A program made the translations under genes and the position numbers. Below, piece by piece: positions 1-8,558 of a stretch of 35,591 nucleotides of DNA (its first letter is position 1; each line of letters opens with the position of its first letter). The notes beneath the pieces were generated by a model. That model was given only the letters and a program-made list of their open reading frames with translations, made no database searches and had not been told where the DNA came from. Location: positions 1 to 35,591 of the forward strand of contig NZ_JAFNAW010000064.1 of assembly GCF_017356265.1 (NCBI RefSeq), written 5' to 3'. Source of the stretch: Paracoccus fontiphilus (GTDB taxonomy: Bacteria; Pseudomonadota; Alphaproteobacteria; Rhodobacterales; Rhodobacteraceae).

Positions 1-58
1 GTGAGCGCGCGCGCCATGGTGCCGGTCACCGCCGCCTGGCCTGATTTTACCCCGCCGC

Positions 59-634
59 GTGGCCGGATTTTGCACCGCCGTTGACAGCCTGATCGCGGGC
101 TTTTTCGGAGGCTGGGTCGATTCCGTAATCATGCGGGTGATGGACGTGATCCTGGCCTTCCCCTCGCTGCTGCTGGCTTTGGTGCTGGTGGCCGTGCTGG
201 GACCGGGGCTGACCAACGCGATGATCGCCATCGCCATCGTCTACCAGCCCCATTTCGCCCGCCTGACCCGCGCCGCCGTGATGGGGGAAATGCGGCGCGA
301 ATATGTCACCGCCGCGCGCGTGGCGGGCGCGGGCAACCTGCGCCTGATGTTCAAGACCATCCTGCCCAACTGCCTGGGGCCGCTGATCGTGCAGGCCACG
401 CTGTCATTCTCCTCGGCCGTGCTGGATTCGGCGGCGCTTGGCTTTCTGGGCATGGGCGCGCAGCCGCCCGCGCCGGAATGGGGCACCATGCTGGCCGAGG
501 CGCGCGAATTCATCCTGCGCGCCTGGTGGGTCGTGACCCTGCCGGGCCTTGCCATCCTGGTTTCGGTCCTGGCGATCAACATGATGGGCGACGGGCTGCG
601 CGACGCGCTCGACCCCAAGCTGAAGCGGAGCTGA
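59..634 (+). CDS. Dipeptide/oligopeptide ABC transporter permease (DppC/OppC-like), 5' end missing or disrupted
   Basis: Inner-membrane permease subunit of a peptide-type ABC importer. The visible protein covers the conserved C-terminal two thirds of DppC: a GFFGGWVDS segment, hydrophobic helices, and the cytoplasmic EAA-like loop ([13 protein letters not shown], about residues 80-92) that contacts the ATPases. It ends four bases before the first ATPase gene, so the three form one operon. DppC proteins are usually about 290 residues, so roughly 100 N-terminal residues are absent. Upstream, the same frame has a TGA at 2-4, and none of the three frames over 1-90 encodes the expected helix, so the GTG at 59 is only the first possible start. 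A frameshift, a rearrangement or poor contig-end sequence could explain this. Family assignment is firm; the true start is unknown. Confidence 0.8.
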   Translation: MAGFCTAVDSLIAGFFGGWVDSVIMRVMDVILAFPSLLLALVLVAVLGPGLTNAMIAIAIVYQPHFARLTRAAVMGEMRREYVTAARVAGAGNLRLMFKTILPNCLGPLIVQATLSFSSAVLDSAALGFLGMGAQPPAPEWGTMLAEAREFILRAWWVVTLPGLAILVSVLAINMMGDGLRDALDPKLKRS

Positions 635-638
635 TGCC

Positions 639-1478
639 ATGTCCCTGCTGACCATCCGCAACCTGACTGTCCGCTTCGCCACCGCCACCGGCAGCTTCAC
701 CGCCGTGGACGGGGTGGACCTGTCCGTGGACCGGGGCGAGGTTCTGGCCATCGTCGGCGAATCCGGGTCCGGAAAGTCGGTGTCCATGCTGGCGGTGATG
801 GGCCTTCTGCCCGACACCGCCACCGTCACCGCCGATGAAATGACCTATGACGGCCAGGACATGCTGGCCATGTCCGACGCGCAGCGGCGCCGCCTGATCG
901 GGCGCGAGATCACGATGATCTTCCAGGAACCCGTGGCATCCCTGAACCCGTCCTTCACGGTGGGCTTCCAGATCGAGGAAGTGCTGCGCTTCAACCTGGG
1001 CCTGTCGGGCAAGGCCGCCCGCGACCGCGCGCTGGAACTGTTCCGCGCCGTGGGCATCCCCCAGCCCGAGGAGAAGCTGAAGGCCTATCCGCACCAGATG
1101 TCGGGCGGGCAGTGCCAGCGGGTGATGATCGCCATCGCCATCGCCTCGAACCCGCGGCTCTTGATTGCGGACGAACCCACGACCGCGCTTGACGTGACCA
1201 TCCAGAAGCAGATCCTGGATCTGCTGATGTCGTTGCAGGAAGATTACGGCATGGGCCTGATCCTGATCACCCATGACATGGGCGTGGTGGCCGAGACAGC
1301 CGACCGCGTGGTGGTCCAGTACAAGGGCCGCAAGATGGAAGAGGCCGAGGTGCTGGATCTGTTCGAGAACCCGCAAAGTCCCTATACCCGCGCGCTGCTG
1401 TCGGCCCTGCCGGAACACGCGACCGGCGACCGCCTGCCAACCGTGTCCGACTTTTTCACCGAGGAGGCCGCGCGATGA
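639..1478 (+). CDS. Peptide ABC transporter ATP-binding protein (DppD-like)
   Basis: First of two ATPases energising the peptide importer, acting at the cytoplasmic face of the membrane. The 279-residue protein has a Walker A motif GESGSGKS near residue 40, an MSGGQCQR signature near 155, Walker [13 protein letters not shown] near 178 and an H-loop LITHDM near 210. The [17 protein letters not shown] segment near the end is typical of the Dpp/Opp ATPase subfamily. It is shorter than the usual 320-330 residues because the C-terminal oligopeptide domain is abbreviated. The ATG at 639 follows the permease stop by a few bases, and the stop overlaps the next start as ATGA at 1475. Substrate cannot be read from the sequence; short peptides are the family default. 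Confidence 0.92.
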   Translation: MSLLTIRNLTVRFATATGSFTAVDGVDLSVDRGEVLAIVGESGSGKSVSMLAVMGLLPDTATVTADEMTYDGQDMLAMSDAQRRRLIGREITMIFQEPVASLNPSFTVGFQIEEVLRFNLGLSGKAARDRALELFRAVGIPQPEEKLKAYPHQMSGGQCQRVMIAIAIASNPRLLIADEPTTALDVTIQKQILDLLMSLQEDYGMGLILITHDMGVVAETADRVVVQYKGRKMEEAEVLDLFENPQSPYTRALLSALPEHATGDRLPTVSDFFTEEAAR

Positions 1479-2326
1479 CCCCTGTGACCCCCGTTGTCGA
1501 AGGACGCGCCATCGTTCGCGATTACCACGTCCCGGGCAGCATGTTGCGCCGCGCCAAGACCGTGCGCGCGGTCAAGGGCATCGACTTCAGCGTGCAGAGG
1601 GGCAAGACCCTGGCCATCGTCGGCGAATCCGGGTCGGGCAAGTCCACGCTGGCCCGCATCATCGCGCTGATCGACGCCCCGTCCGAGGGCGAGCTGCTGA
1701 TCGACGGGCAGCGCGTCGACATCGCCGCCAGCCGCCCCGGACCCGAGTTGCGGTCCAAGGTGCAGATGGTGTTCCAGAACCCCTATGGCAGCCTGAACCC
1801 CCGCCAGAAGATCGGCGACGTTCTGACCGAACCCCTGGTCATCAACACCGATGTCCCCGCCGCCGAACGCCGCGACCGGGCGCGGGCGATGCTGCAGAAG
1901 GTCGGGCTGATGCCCGAGCATTACAACCGCTATCCGCACATGTTCTCGGGCGGGCAGCGGCAGCGAATCGCGATCGCGCGGGCCCTGATGCTGAACCCGT
2001 CGCTGCTGGTTCTGGACGAACCCGTCTCGGCCCTGGATCTGTCGGTGCAGGCGCAGGTCCTGAACCTGCTGGCCGACCTGCAGGACGAGATGGGCCTGAC
2101 CTATGTCTTCGTCAGCCACGACCTGTCGGTGGTCCGCTATATCGCGGACGAGGTGATGGTGATTTCCGAAGGCGAGGCAGTCGAACAAGGCCCGCGCGAG
2201 GCGATCTTTGCCAACCCGACCCATCCGTATACCCGGCAGTTGTTCGCGGCGACCCCCGTCACCGATGTGGATGCGATCCGGGCTCGCGTTGCCCGCCGCA
2301 AGGCCGCGCGGCAGGCGGTAGCCTGA
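1475..2326 (+). CDS. Peptide ABC transporter ATP-binding protein (DppF-like)
   Basis: Second ATPase of the Dpp/Opp-type importer, 283 residues. Visible motifs are Walker [10 protein letters not shown] near residue 50, the Q-loop [12 protein letters not shown] near 100, the signature [15 protein letters not shown] near 155, Walker [15 protein letters not shown] near 178 and the H-loop [13 protein letters not shown]. The [13 protein letters not shown] segment is characteristic of DppF/OppF. Translation is probably coupled to the preceding gene through a four-base overlap. The gene faces the amino-sugar operon tail-to-tail; a perfect palindrome at 2340-2365 lies between them. As with its partner, the C-terminal tail is short for the family. 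Confidence 0.92.
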   Translation: MTPVTPVVEGRAIVRDYHVPGSMLRRAKTVRAVKGIDFSVQRGKTLAIVGESGSGKSTLARIIALIDAPSEGELLIDGQRVDIAASRPGPELRSKVQMVFQNPYGSLNPRQKIGDVLTEPLVINTDVPAAERRDRARAMLQKVGLMPEHYNRYPHMFSGGQRQRIAIARALMLNPSLLVLDEPVSALDLSVQAQVLNLLADLQDEMGLTYVFVSHDLSVVRYIADEVMVISEGEAVEQGPREAIFANPTHPYTRQLFAATPVTDVDAIRARVARRKAARQAVA

Positions 2327-2339
2327 GGCGTCCCGGCGT

Positions 2340-2365
2340 GCCGGTCAGCGCAGGCGCTGACCGGC
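2340..2365. terminator. Perfect palindrome between convergent operons, candidate bidirectional terminator
   Basis: Bases 2340-2351 and 2354-2365 are perfect reverse complements (12 bp) around AG. The hairpin spans the TGA stop of the minus-strand ATPase gene and starts 14 bases after the dppF-like stop. There is no T-run on either side, so it would be a non-canonical terminator or an mRNA 3'-end stabiliser for both converging transcripts. Confidence 0.5.
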
Positions 2366-3343
2366 CTTGTCGAAGTGGAACAGCCGCGCCGGGTCGAAGG
2401 TGATCCCCAGGTCGCTGCCCACGGCACGGTCATGTTCGCCGAACAGCCGCGCGGTCAGAAGGCCGTGGCCTTCGGTATGGACATAGACCAGCGTCTCGCC
2501 GCCCAGCCGTTCGACATGGCTGACCGTGCCCCTGATCTGGCTTGGGCCATCGGTCAGTCGCACCTGCTCGGGCCGGATGCCCGCGCTGTGCGACGACAGG
2601 CCCAAGGCGCCCGAATCCAGGAAATTCATCTGCGGCGAGCCGATGAAGCCCGCCACGAAGGTATTGGCCGGGTCGTTGTAAAGCTGCATGGGCGCGCCGG
2701 TCTGTTCGACCTTGCCCGCCCGCAGCACCACGATCTTGTCGGCCAGGGTCATCGCCTCGACCTGGTCATGGGTGACATAGACCATTGTCGCGCCCAAGTC
2801 GCGGTGCAGTTTCGCGATCTCGATCCGGGTCTGGACGCGCAGCGCGGCGTCCAGGTTCGACAGCGGCTCGTCGAACAGGAACAGCTTGGGACGGCGCACG
2901 ATGGCGCGGCCGATGGCGACACGCTGGCGCTGACCGCCCGACAGTTCGGCCGGGCGGCGGTCCAGCAGCGCGTCCAGCGACAGCATGGTGGCGGCGCGGT
3001 CGGTGGCGGCGCGGATCTCGGCCTTGGCATGGCCCGCCTGCTTCAGCGCCAGACCCATGTTGTCCCGCACGGTCAGATGCGGGTAAAGCGCATAGGACTG
3101 GAACACCATCGCGATCTCTCGCCGGGCGGGGGGCAGGTTGGTGATCTCGCGCCCGTCCAGCGTCACGGTTCCGCCGCTGACATCCTCCAGCCCCGCGATC
3201 ATCCGCAGAAGCGTGGATTTCCCGCAGCCGGACGGTCCGACGAAGACGCAGAACTCTCCGTCCGCGACCTCGAGGTCCACGCCCTTGATGACCTCGACCG
3301 GTCCGAAGCTCTTCGTCACGCCGGAAAGTGTCAGCTGGCCCAT
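2345..3343 (-). CDS. Sugar ABC transporter ATP-binding protein (MalK/UgpC family)
   Basis: ATPase subunit of the carbohydrate importer encoded just upstream on the same strand. The 332-residue protein carries Walker A GPSGCGKST near residue 38, the MVFQSYALYPHLTV Q-loop, signature LSGGQRQRVAIGRAIVR near 135, Walker B LFLFDEPLSNLDA near 156 and H-loop YVTHDQVEAM. A TOBE-like C-terminal region (about 235-325, with GIRPEQVRL) is typical of MalK/UgpC and separates it from the Dpp-type ATPases upstream. It is the last gene of the minus arm. It begins 10 bases after the oxidoreductase stop and probably serves the two permeases and binding protein of this operon. Confidence 0.93.
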   Translation of the reverse strand: MGQLTLSGVTKSFGPVEVIKGVDLEVADGEFCVFVGPSGCGKSTLLRMIAGLEDVSGGTVTLDGREITNLPPARREIAMVFQSYALYPHLTVRDNMGLALKQAGHAKAEIRAATDRAATMLSLDALLDRRPAELSGGQRQRVAIGRAIVRRPKLFLFDEPLSNLDAALRVQTRIEIAKLHRDLGATMVYVTHDQVEAMTLADKIVVLRAGKVEQTGAPMQLYNDPANTFVAGFIGSPQMNFLDSGALGLSSHSAGIRPEQVRLTDGPSQIRGTVSHVERLGGETLVYVHTEGHGLLTARLFGEHDRAVGSDLGITFDPARLFHFDKAGQRLR

Positions 3344-3353
3344 TCGCCGTCCC

Positions 3354-4376
3354 TTACAGTTTCACGATCTGGCCGGTCCGCACGCTTTCATCCGCCGCAA
3401 GGCAGATGGCCAGCGACCGAACGGCGTCCTGCATGTGGCGCGTCAGGTCCAGATCCTCGGCGATGGCGCGGGCCATGAAGGCCTGTTCCCGGTCGCACAA
3501 GTCCTGGTGGCCCGGCTCGTCCGCCATCGACAGGTCCTGGTGCCCCTGGCCCACCCGATGCACCCGCAGGGTCGAGGTTTTCGTATGGGTGTCGATGTCG
3601 TCCGACCGCGCGCTGTCGGGCATCCTGATCGAAACCGCGCCCCTGGGGCTGACCACATCCTTCACGAAGAAGGCAGTGTCCGACATCATCGGCCCCCATC
3701 CCGCCTCGTACCAGCCAAGCGACCCATCTGCGAACAGCACCTGGAAATGGCCGTAGTTGTACATGTCCGGCGCGATGTCATCGGCCAGGCGCAGGCCCAT
3801 GCCGCGCACCTCGACCGGATCGGCATCGGTGATCTGCAGCATCACGTCGACGTAGTGGACGCCACAGTCGACAATGGGCGGCGTCGTTTCCATCAGCGCC
3901 TTGTGCACCTCCCATGTCGGGCCGGAGCTTTGCTGGTTCAGGTTCAGGCGGAAGACGTAAGGCCCGCCAAGTGCGCGGGCCTCAGCGATCAGGCGCTGCC
4001 AGCTTGGATGGTGGCGCAGGATATAGCCCACGACCAGCTTGCGGCCCAGGCGGGCGGCGGCATCGACCACGCGCTGCGCATCCGCGACGGTGGTGGCAAG
4101 GGGCTTTTCGACAAAGACATCGGCGCCAGCCTCCATCGCCGCCACGGCATAGTCGGCATGGCTGTCGGAATAGGTGGCGACGCAGACAAGGTCGGGCTTG
4201 GTCTCGGCCAGGGGTTGGGCATAGTCGTCGAAGAAGGGATAGCCCTCCAACCCCTCGGCCAGCGGGCGCGGGGTGCGGTTGACCAGGCCGACGATCTGGA
4301 AGTCCGGGTTCTTGTGATAGGCCAGGGCGTGGCTTTGGCCCATGTTGCCAAGGCCTGCGACAAGGACACGGATCAT
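3354..4376 (-). CDS. Gfo/Idh/MocA family NAD(P)-dependent oxidoreductase
   Basis: Cytoplasmic dehydrogenase of the glucose-fructose oxidoreductase / inositol dehydrogenase family, 340 residues. The N-terminal Rossmann fold starts with LVAGLGNMGQSHALAYH, and the diagnostic EKPLATT motif, whose lysine is the family catalytic residue, lies near residue 95. The C-terminal part matches the alpha/beta substrate domain. I chose ATG at 4376 because IRVLVAGLG follows directly and the start overlaps the upstream permease stop (ATGA). The open frame continues upstream but encodes only permease antisense-like sequence there. Position inside a sugar ABC operon with murQ and nagA suggests oxidation or epimerisation of an amino sugar or its glycoside; the substrate is inferred, not shown. 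Confidence 0.9.
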   Translation of the reverse strand: MIRVLVAGLGNMGQSHALAYHKNPDFQIVGLVNRTPRPLAEGLEGYPFFDDYAQPLAETKPDLVCVATYSDSHADYAVAAMEAGADVFVEKPLATTVADAQRVVDAAARLGRKLVVGYILRHHPSWQRLIAEARALGGPYVFRLNLNQQSSGPTWEVHKALMETTPPIVDCGVHYVDVMLQITDADPVEVRGMGLRLADDIAPDMYNYGHFQVLFADGSLGWYEAGWGPMMSDTAFFVKDVVSPRGAVSIRMPDSARSDDIDTHTKTSTLRVHRVGQGHQDLSMADEPGHQDLCDREQAFMARAIAEDLDLTRHMQDAVRSLAICLAADESVRTGQIVKL

Positions 4377-5212
4377 TTGACGGCTCCTGCGGTGATGCCC
4401 CGGATCAGTTGCCGGGAAAAGATCAGGTAAAGGACCAGCACCGGCAGGATCGCCAGCGACAGCGCGGCCAGGACGGCGTTCCAGTTCGACACGAACTGCC
4501 CCAGGAAGACCTGGCTGCCCAGGGTGATGGTCTTGGTGGATTCCGAAGGCGCGAGGATCAGCGGGAACCACAGGTCGTTCCAGATCGGGATCATGGTGAA
4601 GACCGCGACCGTCGCCATTGCGGGCCGGACCAGCGGCAGGACCAGCCGGAAGAAGATGCGGTATTCCGACAGCCCGTCGATCCGGCCTGCGTTCTTAAGG
4701 TCGTCCGACACGTTGCGCATGAATTCGGACAGGATGAACACCGCCAGCGGCAGCCCCTGCGCGGTATAGACCAGCACCAGGGCGGTCAGGGTGTTCACCA
4801 GCCCCGTCGCCACCATCATCTGCAGGATCGCGACCGTGCCCAGCCGGATCGGGATCATGATGCCAAGGGCCAGGTAAAGCCCCATCAGCGTGTTGCCCCG
4901 GAACCGGTATTCCGACAGAGCGAATGCCGCCATCGCCCCGAACAGCAGCACGAAGAACAGGCTGAGGCAGGTCACCACCAGCGAGTTCTGGAAATAGGCC
5001 ACGAAATCGCCCTGTCTGGCCACCGTCTGATAGCCGACAAGGTCGAAGCTGTCCGGCCCCGGCAGGGCCAGGGGTTGGGTGAAGATCGCCTGTTTCGACT
5101 TGAAGCTGTTCACGACCGTCACGAAGACCGGGAACAGCGCGATCAGCGTCCACAGGATCAGCACCGCATGGGCGGCAATGCTGCGGGCGGGGGACTGGCG
5201 GGGCTGGCTCAT
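4373..5212 (-). CDS. Carbohydrate ABC transporter permease (MalG/UgpE-like)
   Basis: Inner-membrane permease of the CUT1 class, 279 residues with about six hydrophobic helices. It starts with a short cytoplasmic tail and a first helix (AAHAVLILWTLIALFPVFV, about residues 12-30). The EAA-type coupling loop (NAGRIDGLSEYRIFFRLVLP, about 185-205) sits before the last helices, and the protein ends in FSRQLIRGITAGAVK, the normal MalG-family C-terminus. It follows its partner permease by 10 bases and overlaps the oxidoreductase by four. Substrate specificity depends on the binding protein at 6218-7474. Confidence 0.93.
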   Translation of the reverse strand: MSQPRQSPARSIAAHAVLILWTLIALFPVFVTVVNSFKSKQAIFTQPLALPGPDSFDLVGYQTVARQGDFVAYFQNSLVVTCLSLFFVLLFGAMAAFALSEYRFRGNTLMGLYLALGIMIPIRLGTVAILQMMVATGLVNTLTALVLVYTAQGLPLAVFILSEFMRNVSDDLKNAGRIDGLSEYRIFFRLVLPLVRPAMATVAVFTMIPIWNDLWFPLILAPSESTKTITLGSQVFLGQFVSNWNAVLAALSLAILPVLVLYLIFSRQLIRGITAGAVK

Positions 5213-5222
5213 GGTTCTGCCC

Positions 5223-6140
5223 TCAGAACTGATAGCGGCGCAGCCGCGTCTGGATCAGGAACAGATAGATGCAGACCCCGACCAGGATGATGGCGAACAT
5301 CGCGGTGGCGATGGTCGCGCCCATATGCGGGTCACCCAGTTGCAACTGGAACCCGAAGAAGGTGCGATACAGGAACGTCCCCAGGATGTCGGTCGCGAAG
5401 TTCGGCCCGGCAAGCGCGCCCTGGCTGACATAGATCAGGTCAAAGGCATTGAAGTTGCCCACGAAGGTCAGGATCGAGATGATGCCGATCGCGGGCAGGA
5501 TCAGCGGCAGCTTGATGCGCCGGAACTGCGACCAGCCGGTGATCCCGTCCATCTCGGCCGCCTCGATGATGTCGTCGGGGATCGACAGCAGGGCCGCATA
5601 GATCAGCATCATCGGGATGCCGACGAACTGCCAGACCGAGATCAGCGCAAGCGTCGTCAGGGCGTATTCTTCCTTGCCCAGCCAGGGGGCGAACAGGCTT
5701 TTCAGGCCCACCATGTCCAGCAGGTCCGGGGCGATCCCCCACAAGGGCGACAGGATCAGCTTCCAGATGAAGCCCACAACCACGAAGCTGAGGATGGTCG
5801 GGATGAAGATCGCCGTGCGGTAGAATGCCGAAAACCGCAGCCGGGGCGACGACAGTAGCGCGGCCAGCAGGATGCCGATGGGGTTCTGCACCAGCATGTG
5901 GACGGCAAAGAACCACAGGTTGTTGCCAAGCGCGTTCCAGAAGGCCGCCGACCAGCGGGGATCGCCGAACAAGGTGCGAAAATTGTCCAGGCCGACGAAG
6001 GCGGTGCCGCCTTCGGTCCGGGTGAACAGCGACAGGTTCAGCGTGCTGAACAGGGGCAGGATCATGATCGCGCTATAGACCAGCACCGCCGGCGCCAGAA
6101 ACACCGCGATATGCCAGCGGATCGGCCGTCCCTTCGCCAT
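5223..6140 (-). CDS. Carbohydrate ABC transporter permease (MalF/UgpA-like)
   Basis: Partner permease of the CUT1 sugar importer, 305 residues with about six transmembrane helices. The first helix is near residues 10-30 (FLAPAVLVYSAIMILPLFST). The EAA loop is visible as EAAEMDGITGWSQFRRIKLP at about 195-215. The protein lies between the binding protein, 77 bases upstream across a hairpin, and the MalG-like permease. It pairs with the latter to form the membrane channel. No defects are seen. Confidence 0.93.
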   Translation of the reverse strand: MAKGRPIRWHIAVFLAPAVLVYSAIMILPLFSTLNLSLFTRTEGGTAFVGLDNFRTLFGDPRWSAAFWNALGNNLWFFAVHMLVQNPIGILLAALLSSPRLRFSAFYRTAIFIPTILSFVVVGFIWKLILSPLWGIAPDLLDMVGLKSLFAPWLGKEEYALTTLALISVWQFVGIPMMLIYAALLSIPDDIIEAAEMDGITGWSQFRRIKLPLILPAIGIISILTFVGNFNAFDLIYVSQGALAGPNFATDILGTFLYRTFFGFQLQLGDPHMGATIATAMFAIILVGVCIYLFLIQTRLRRYQF

Positions 6141-6172
6141 GATCGCGTTCCCTTGCCTGGTGTCTGCGGCAG

Positions 6173-6199
6173 AAGGCCGGGACGGTCAGCCCCGGCCTT
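6173..6199 (-). promoter_or_regulatory. Intercistronic hairpin between binding-protein and permease genes
   Basis: AAGGCCGGG at 6173-6181 and CCCGGCCTT at 6191-6199 form a perfect 9-bp inverted repeat with a 9-nt loop, inside the 77-base gap between two co-directional genes of one operon. Hairpins here commonly act as partial terminators or 3' stabilisers that raise binding-protein mRNA over permease mRNA. That role is inferred from position. Confidence 0.55.
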
Positions 6200-6217
6200 G
6201 CCGAACTGTCGGGCGCC

Positions 6218-7474
6218 TTACTGCGCCTGCTGCGGTTCATACCACGAGGCGAGGCCTTCCTGCAGGCGCTTGGCCGCGTCTTCCGGCGTCTCGGACCCGC
6301 GGATCACGTTGGCGGATGCGTTCCAGGTCTCGTTTTCCAGGTTCGGCGTGCCGCGCGACAGGATCTGATAGGTGGACCGGATCGTCGGCTCGCATTTCTC
6401 GCGCCAGGACACGAATTCCTTGGCCAGCGGATCCTCCATCTCGACCGCGGTCGAATTGAGCGAGAAGAAGCCCGGCAGCGCATTGGCGTAAAGCGTGGCA
6501 AATTCGGCTGAGCCGACCCATTCCAGGAAGGTCTTGGTTTCCTCGGGATGCGCCGTCTTGGCGTTCATGCCAAGCGCGATGTCGGTATGGTCCGAGATAT
6601 AGCAGGTGTCCCCCGCGTTCGGCACCGGCGGCGGGAAGGCCCCCATGGTGAAGGAAACCTGCGGGTTGAAGACGCCGATTTCCCATGACCCCGTCGGATA
6701 GATCGCGGCGCGGCCCAGGGTGAACAGGTTCTGGCTGTCGGGATAGGTCTGCGCCTCGAACCCGTCGCCCAGGTAATCCTTCCATTTCGCAAGCTGGACG
6801 AAGGGCGCGACCCAGGGCTCGTCGGTCAGCTTCTGCGTGCCCTCGATCAGCGCCTTGCGGCCTTCCTCGCCCTTCCAGTAGTTCGGGCCGATGTTCTGGT
6901 AACCCATCGTGGCGGCTTCCCACTGGTCCTGGGTGCCCATCGCCATGGGGACATAGGTGCCGTCCTCCTTGATCTTGTCCAGGACGGCGAAGAATTCCTC
7001 CTCGGTCGCGGGCGGGGTCAGGCCCAGTTCCTCGAAGGCGTCGGCGTTGTACAGGAAGCCGTGGATCACCGAGGCCATCGGCACGCAGAAGGTGGCCGCG
7101 CCGTCGTCCGTCTGCCAGGCCGATTTCGCCACGTCCGAGAAGTTCGCCATGGAGGCAAGCGAGGTCAGGTCGGCCAGCTGGCCCTTGTTGTAAAGCTCCA
7201 GCGAGGCGTCGAAGGGGCGGCAGGTGATCAGGTCGCCCGCCGAACCCGCGTCCAGCTTCGAGTTCAGGACGGCGTTGTAATCGGCCGGGGCCGAGGGCGA
7301 GAAGACCACCTTGATGCCGGGATTGGCGGTCTCGAAGGCGGGGATCAGGGTGTCCTGCCAGATGGTGATGTCGTCGTTGCGCCAGCTTTCGATGGTCAGC
7401 GTGACATCCTGGCCCCAGGCGGTCCCGCCCAGCATCGTGCCCGCCAGAAGGGCCGTTCCGAGGGTCTTTTTCAT
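6218..7474 (-). CDS. Extracellular sugar-binding protein of the ABC importer
   Basis: Periplasmic substrate-binding protein, 418 residues, of the family-1 (MalE/UgpB-like) type. A signal peptide is clear: MKKTLGTALLAGTMLGGTAWGQ, with likely cleavage after AWG or AWGQ. The mature protein opens with VTLTIESWRNDD, the usual first beta strand. It contains GAFPPPVPNAG and NPEE-like segments (AHPEETKTFLEWV) that are common in CUT1 binding proteins. A GGGAGA-type ribosome site lies just upstream of the ATG. It follows murQ by about 40 bases. Neighbouring murQ and nagA point to an amino-sugar ligand (GlcNAc, chitobiose or MurNAc-containing compounds), but this is inference. Confidence 0.92.
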   Translation of the reverse strand: MKKTLGTALLAGTMLGGTAWGQDVTLTIESWRNDDITIWQDTLIPAFETANPGIKVVFSPSAPADYNAVLNSKLDAGSAGDLITCRPFDASLELYNKGQLADLTSLASMANFSDVAKSAWQTDDGAATFCVPMASVIHGFLYNADAFEELGLTPPATEEEFFAVLDKIKEDGTYVPMAMGTQDQWEAATMGYQNIGPNYWKGEEGRKALIEGTQKLTDEPWVAPFVQLAKWKDYLGDGFEAQTYPDSQNLFTLGRAAIYPTGSWEIGVFNPQVSFTMGAFPPPVPNAGDTCYISDHTDIALGMNAKTAHPEETKTFLEWVGSAEFATLYANALPGFFSLNSTAVEMEDPLAKEFVSWREKCEPTIRSTYQILSRGTPNLENETWNASANVIRGSETPEDAAKRLQEGLASWYEPQQAQ

Positions 7475-7514
7475 CGTCGTCTCCCTGTGAAGGACGCTGT
7501 CGCGCGCCCGTTGG

Positions 7515-8405
7515 TTATTGTTCCGCCGCCAGCAGGGGCGCCAGATGGCCGCCGCTTTGCCGCAGCGCCTGTTCCGCGTCGTCCGGGCTGCGTCCCTGCG
7601 CCACCAGGATCGCCGGCTTTACCGCGCCGCCGGTCTGCGCCAGGGCTGCCTTGGCAGCCGCGTCGTCCACCCGGGCCACGTCCGCCACAATCCGGGCGGC
7701 GCGGCCGACCAGCTTGGCATTGTCGGCCTGGACGTTCACCATAAAGCCGTCATGGACATGGCCCAATTCGATGCCCATCAGCACCGACATCAGGTTCAGC
7801 GCCGCCTTTTGCGCGGTCGCCGCCCCCAGCCGGGTCGATCCCGCCACCAGTTCCGGCAGGGTCGCCAGATGGACCCCGATATCCGCCCGTTCCAGAAGGC
7901 CCGAGGGCGCGACATTGGCGATGCCCACGACCGTCACGCCCGCGGCCCTGGCGACCTGCGCGACCGTCAGCGCATAAGGCGTGCTGCCCGAGGCCGAGAC
8001 AACCGCCAGCACATCGCCCTGCGACAGCCCGCTGCGACGGAAATCATGGGCTGCGGCGTCGGCGTCATCCTCGACATCGCCGCGCATATGCAGCAGCGCG
8101 GAGGCGCCGCCCGCGAACAGGACGGGCGTGCGGTCGGGCGGGATGCCGAAGGTGCCGGCCAGTTCCAGGGCATCGGCAAGCGCCATCAGCCCCGAACTGC
8201 CCGCACCGGCATAGCCCAGCTTGCCGCCCCGCCGCAGCGCCGCCGCAGCGGCCTGGGCCGCCGCCTCGACTGCCGGAAGGGCTGCCGACAGGCTGGCGAT
8301 CGCATCGGTCTGCGCCTGCACGAAAAGCGCACCGATCTGGGCCGAGGGGCGCAGGTGCAGCCCTGGGGCCGAGGGGTGGCGCTGTTCGGTGGGACGAGGG
8401 TCCAT
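7515..8405 (-). CDS. murQ: N-acetylmuramic acid 6-phosphate etherase-like SIS protein
   Basis: Cytoplasmic lyase of the MurQ family, which splits the lactyl ether of MurNAc-6-phosphate to give GlcNAc-6-phosphate and lactate. The 296-residue SIS-fold protein has the phosphosugar loops YAGAGSSGLMALADALE (about residues 65-81) and SASGSTPYA. Both catalytic glutamates of the family can be aligned: Glu81 in ADALEL and Glu112 in DVEDD (E. coli Glu83 and Glu114). The N-terminus is divergent from E. coli MurQ. Start at 8405 is supported by a GGAGGA ribosome site; an upstream in-frame ATG lacks one. It heads the minus arm, divergent from the GntR gene. The closely related GckR/SIS etherase-like proteins are the main alternative. 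Confidence 0.85.
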   Translation of the reverse strand: MDPRPTEQRHPSAPGLHLRPSAQIGALFVQAQTDAIASLSAALPAVEAAAQAAAAALRRGGKLGYAGAGSSGLMALADALELAGTFGIPPDRTPVLFAGGASALLHMRGDVEDDADAAAHDFRRSGLSQGDVLAVVSASGSTPYALTVAQVARAAGVTVVGIANVAPSGLLERADIGVHLATLPELVAGSTRLGAATAQKAALNLMSVLMGIELGHVHDGFMVNVQADNAKLVGRAARIVADVARVDDAAAKAALAQTGGAVKPAILVAQGRSPDDAEQALRQSGGHLAPLLAAEQ

Positions 8406-8435
8406 GTGATTCCTCCGCTGGCCAGATGATGCCAA

Positions 8436-8445
8436 AGCAATACCA
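8436..8445 (-). promoter_or_regulatory. Candidate operator half 1 (TGGTATTRCT motif)
   Basis: Read on the minus strand this is TGGTATTGCT, 31 bases upstream of the murQ start. It matches the plus-strand copy at 8529-8538 in nine of ten positions. Two oppositely oriented copies in a divergent promoter region next to a GntR/HutC regulator suggest binding sites for that regulator. Confidence 0.45.
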
Positions 8446-8528
8446 TCTGTAAAGACCTTTGTCAGAACAGGTCAGAAAACCCTTTCTGTTCGGCATTCAT
8501 CCGAATCTTCTTCCGATTGGCATTTTTT

Positions 8529-8539
8529 TGGTATTACTA
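8529..8539 (+). promoter_or_regulatory. Candidate operator half 2 (TGGTATTACTA, near-palindrome)
   Basis: TGGTATTACTA is close to its own reverse complement TAGTAATACCA, as expected for a dimeric GntR operator. It lies 20 bases before the leader ORF at 8559 and 93 bases from the inverted copy at 8436-8445, a spacing that could allow looping across both promoters. Assignment to the adjacent regulator is inferred. Confidence 0.45.
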
Positions 8540-8558
8540 GGTCAGGCAGGAGATTCGG

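Noticed and set aside
576..1418. Long minus-strand open frame antisense to the first ATPase gene
   Set aside because: High GC gives long shadow frames; the translation is His/Gln/Gly-rich with no family motif, while the plus strand has clear ABC motifs.
3138..4430. 430-codon plus-strand frame over the oxidoreductase
   Set aside because: Antisense shadow; the minus-strand Rossmann and EKP motifs explain the region.
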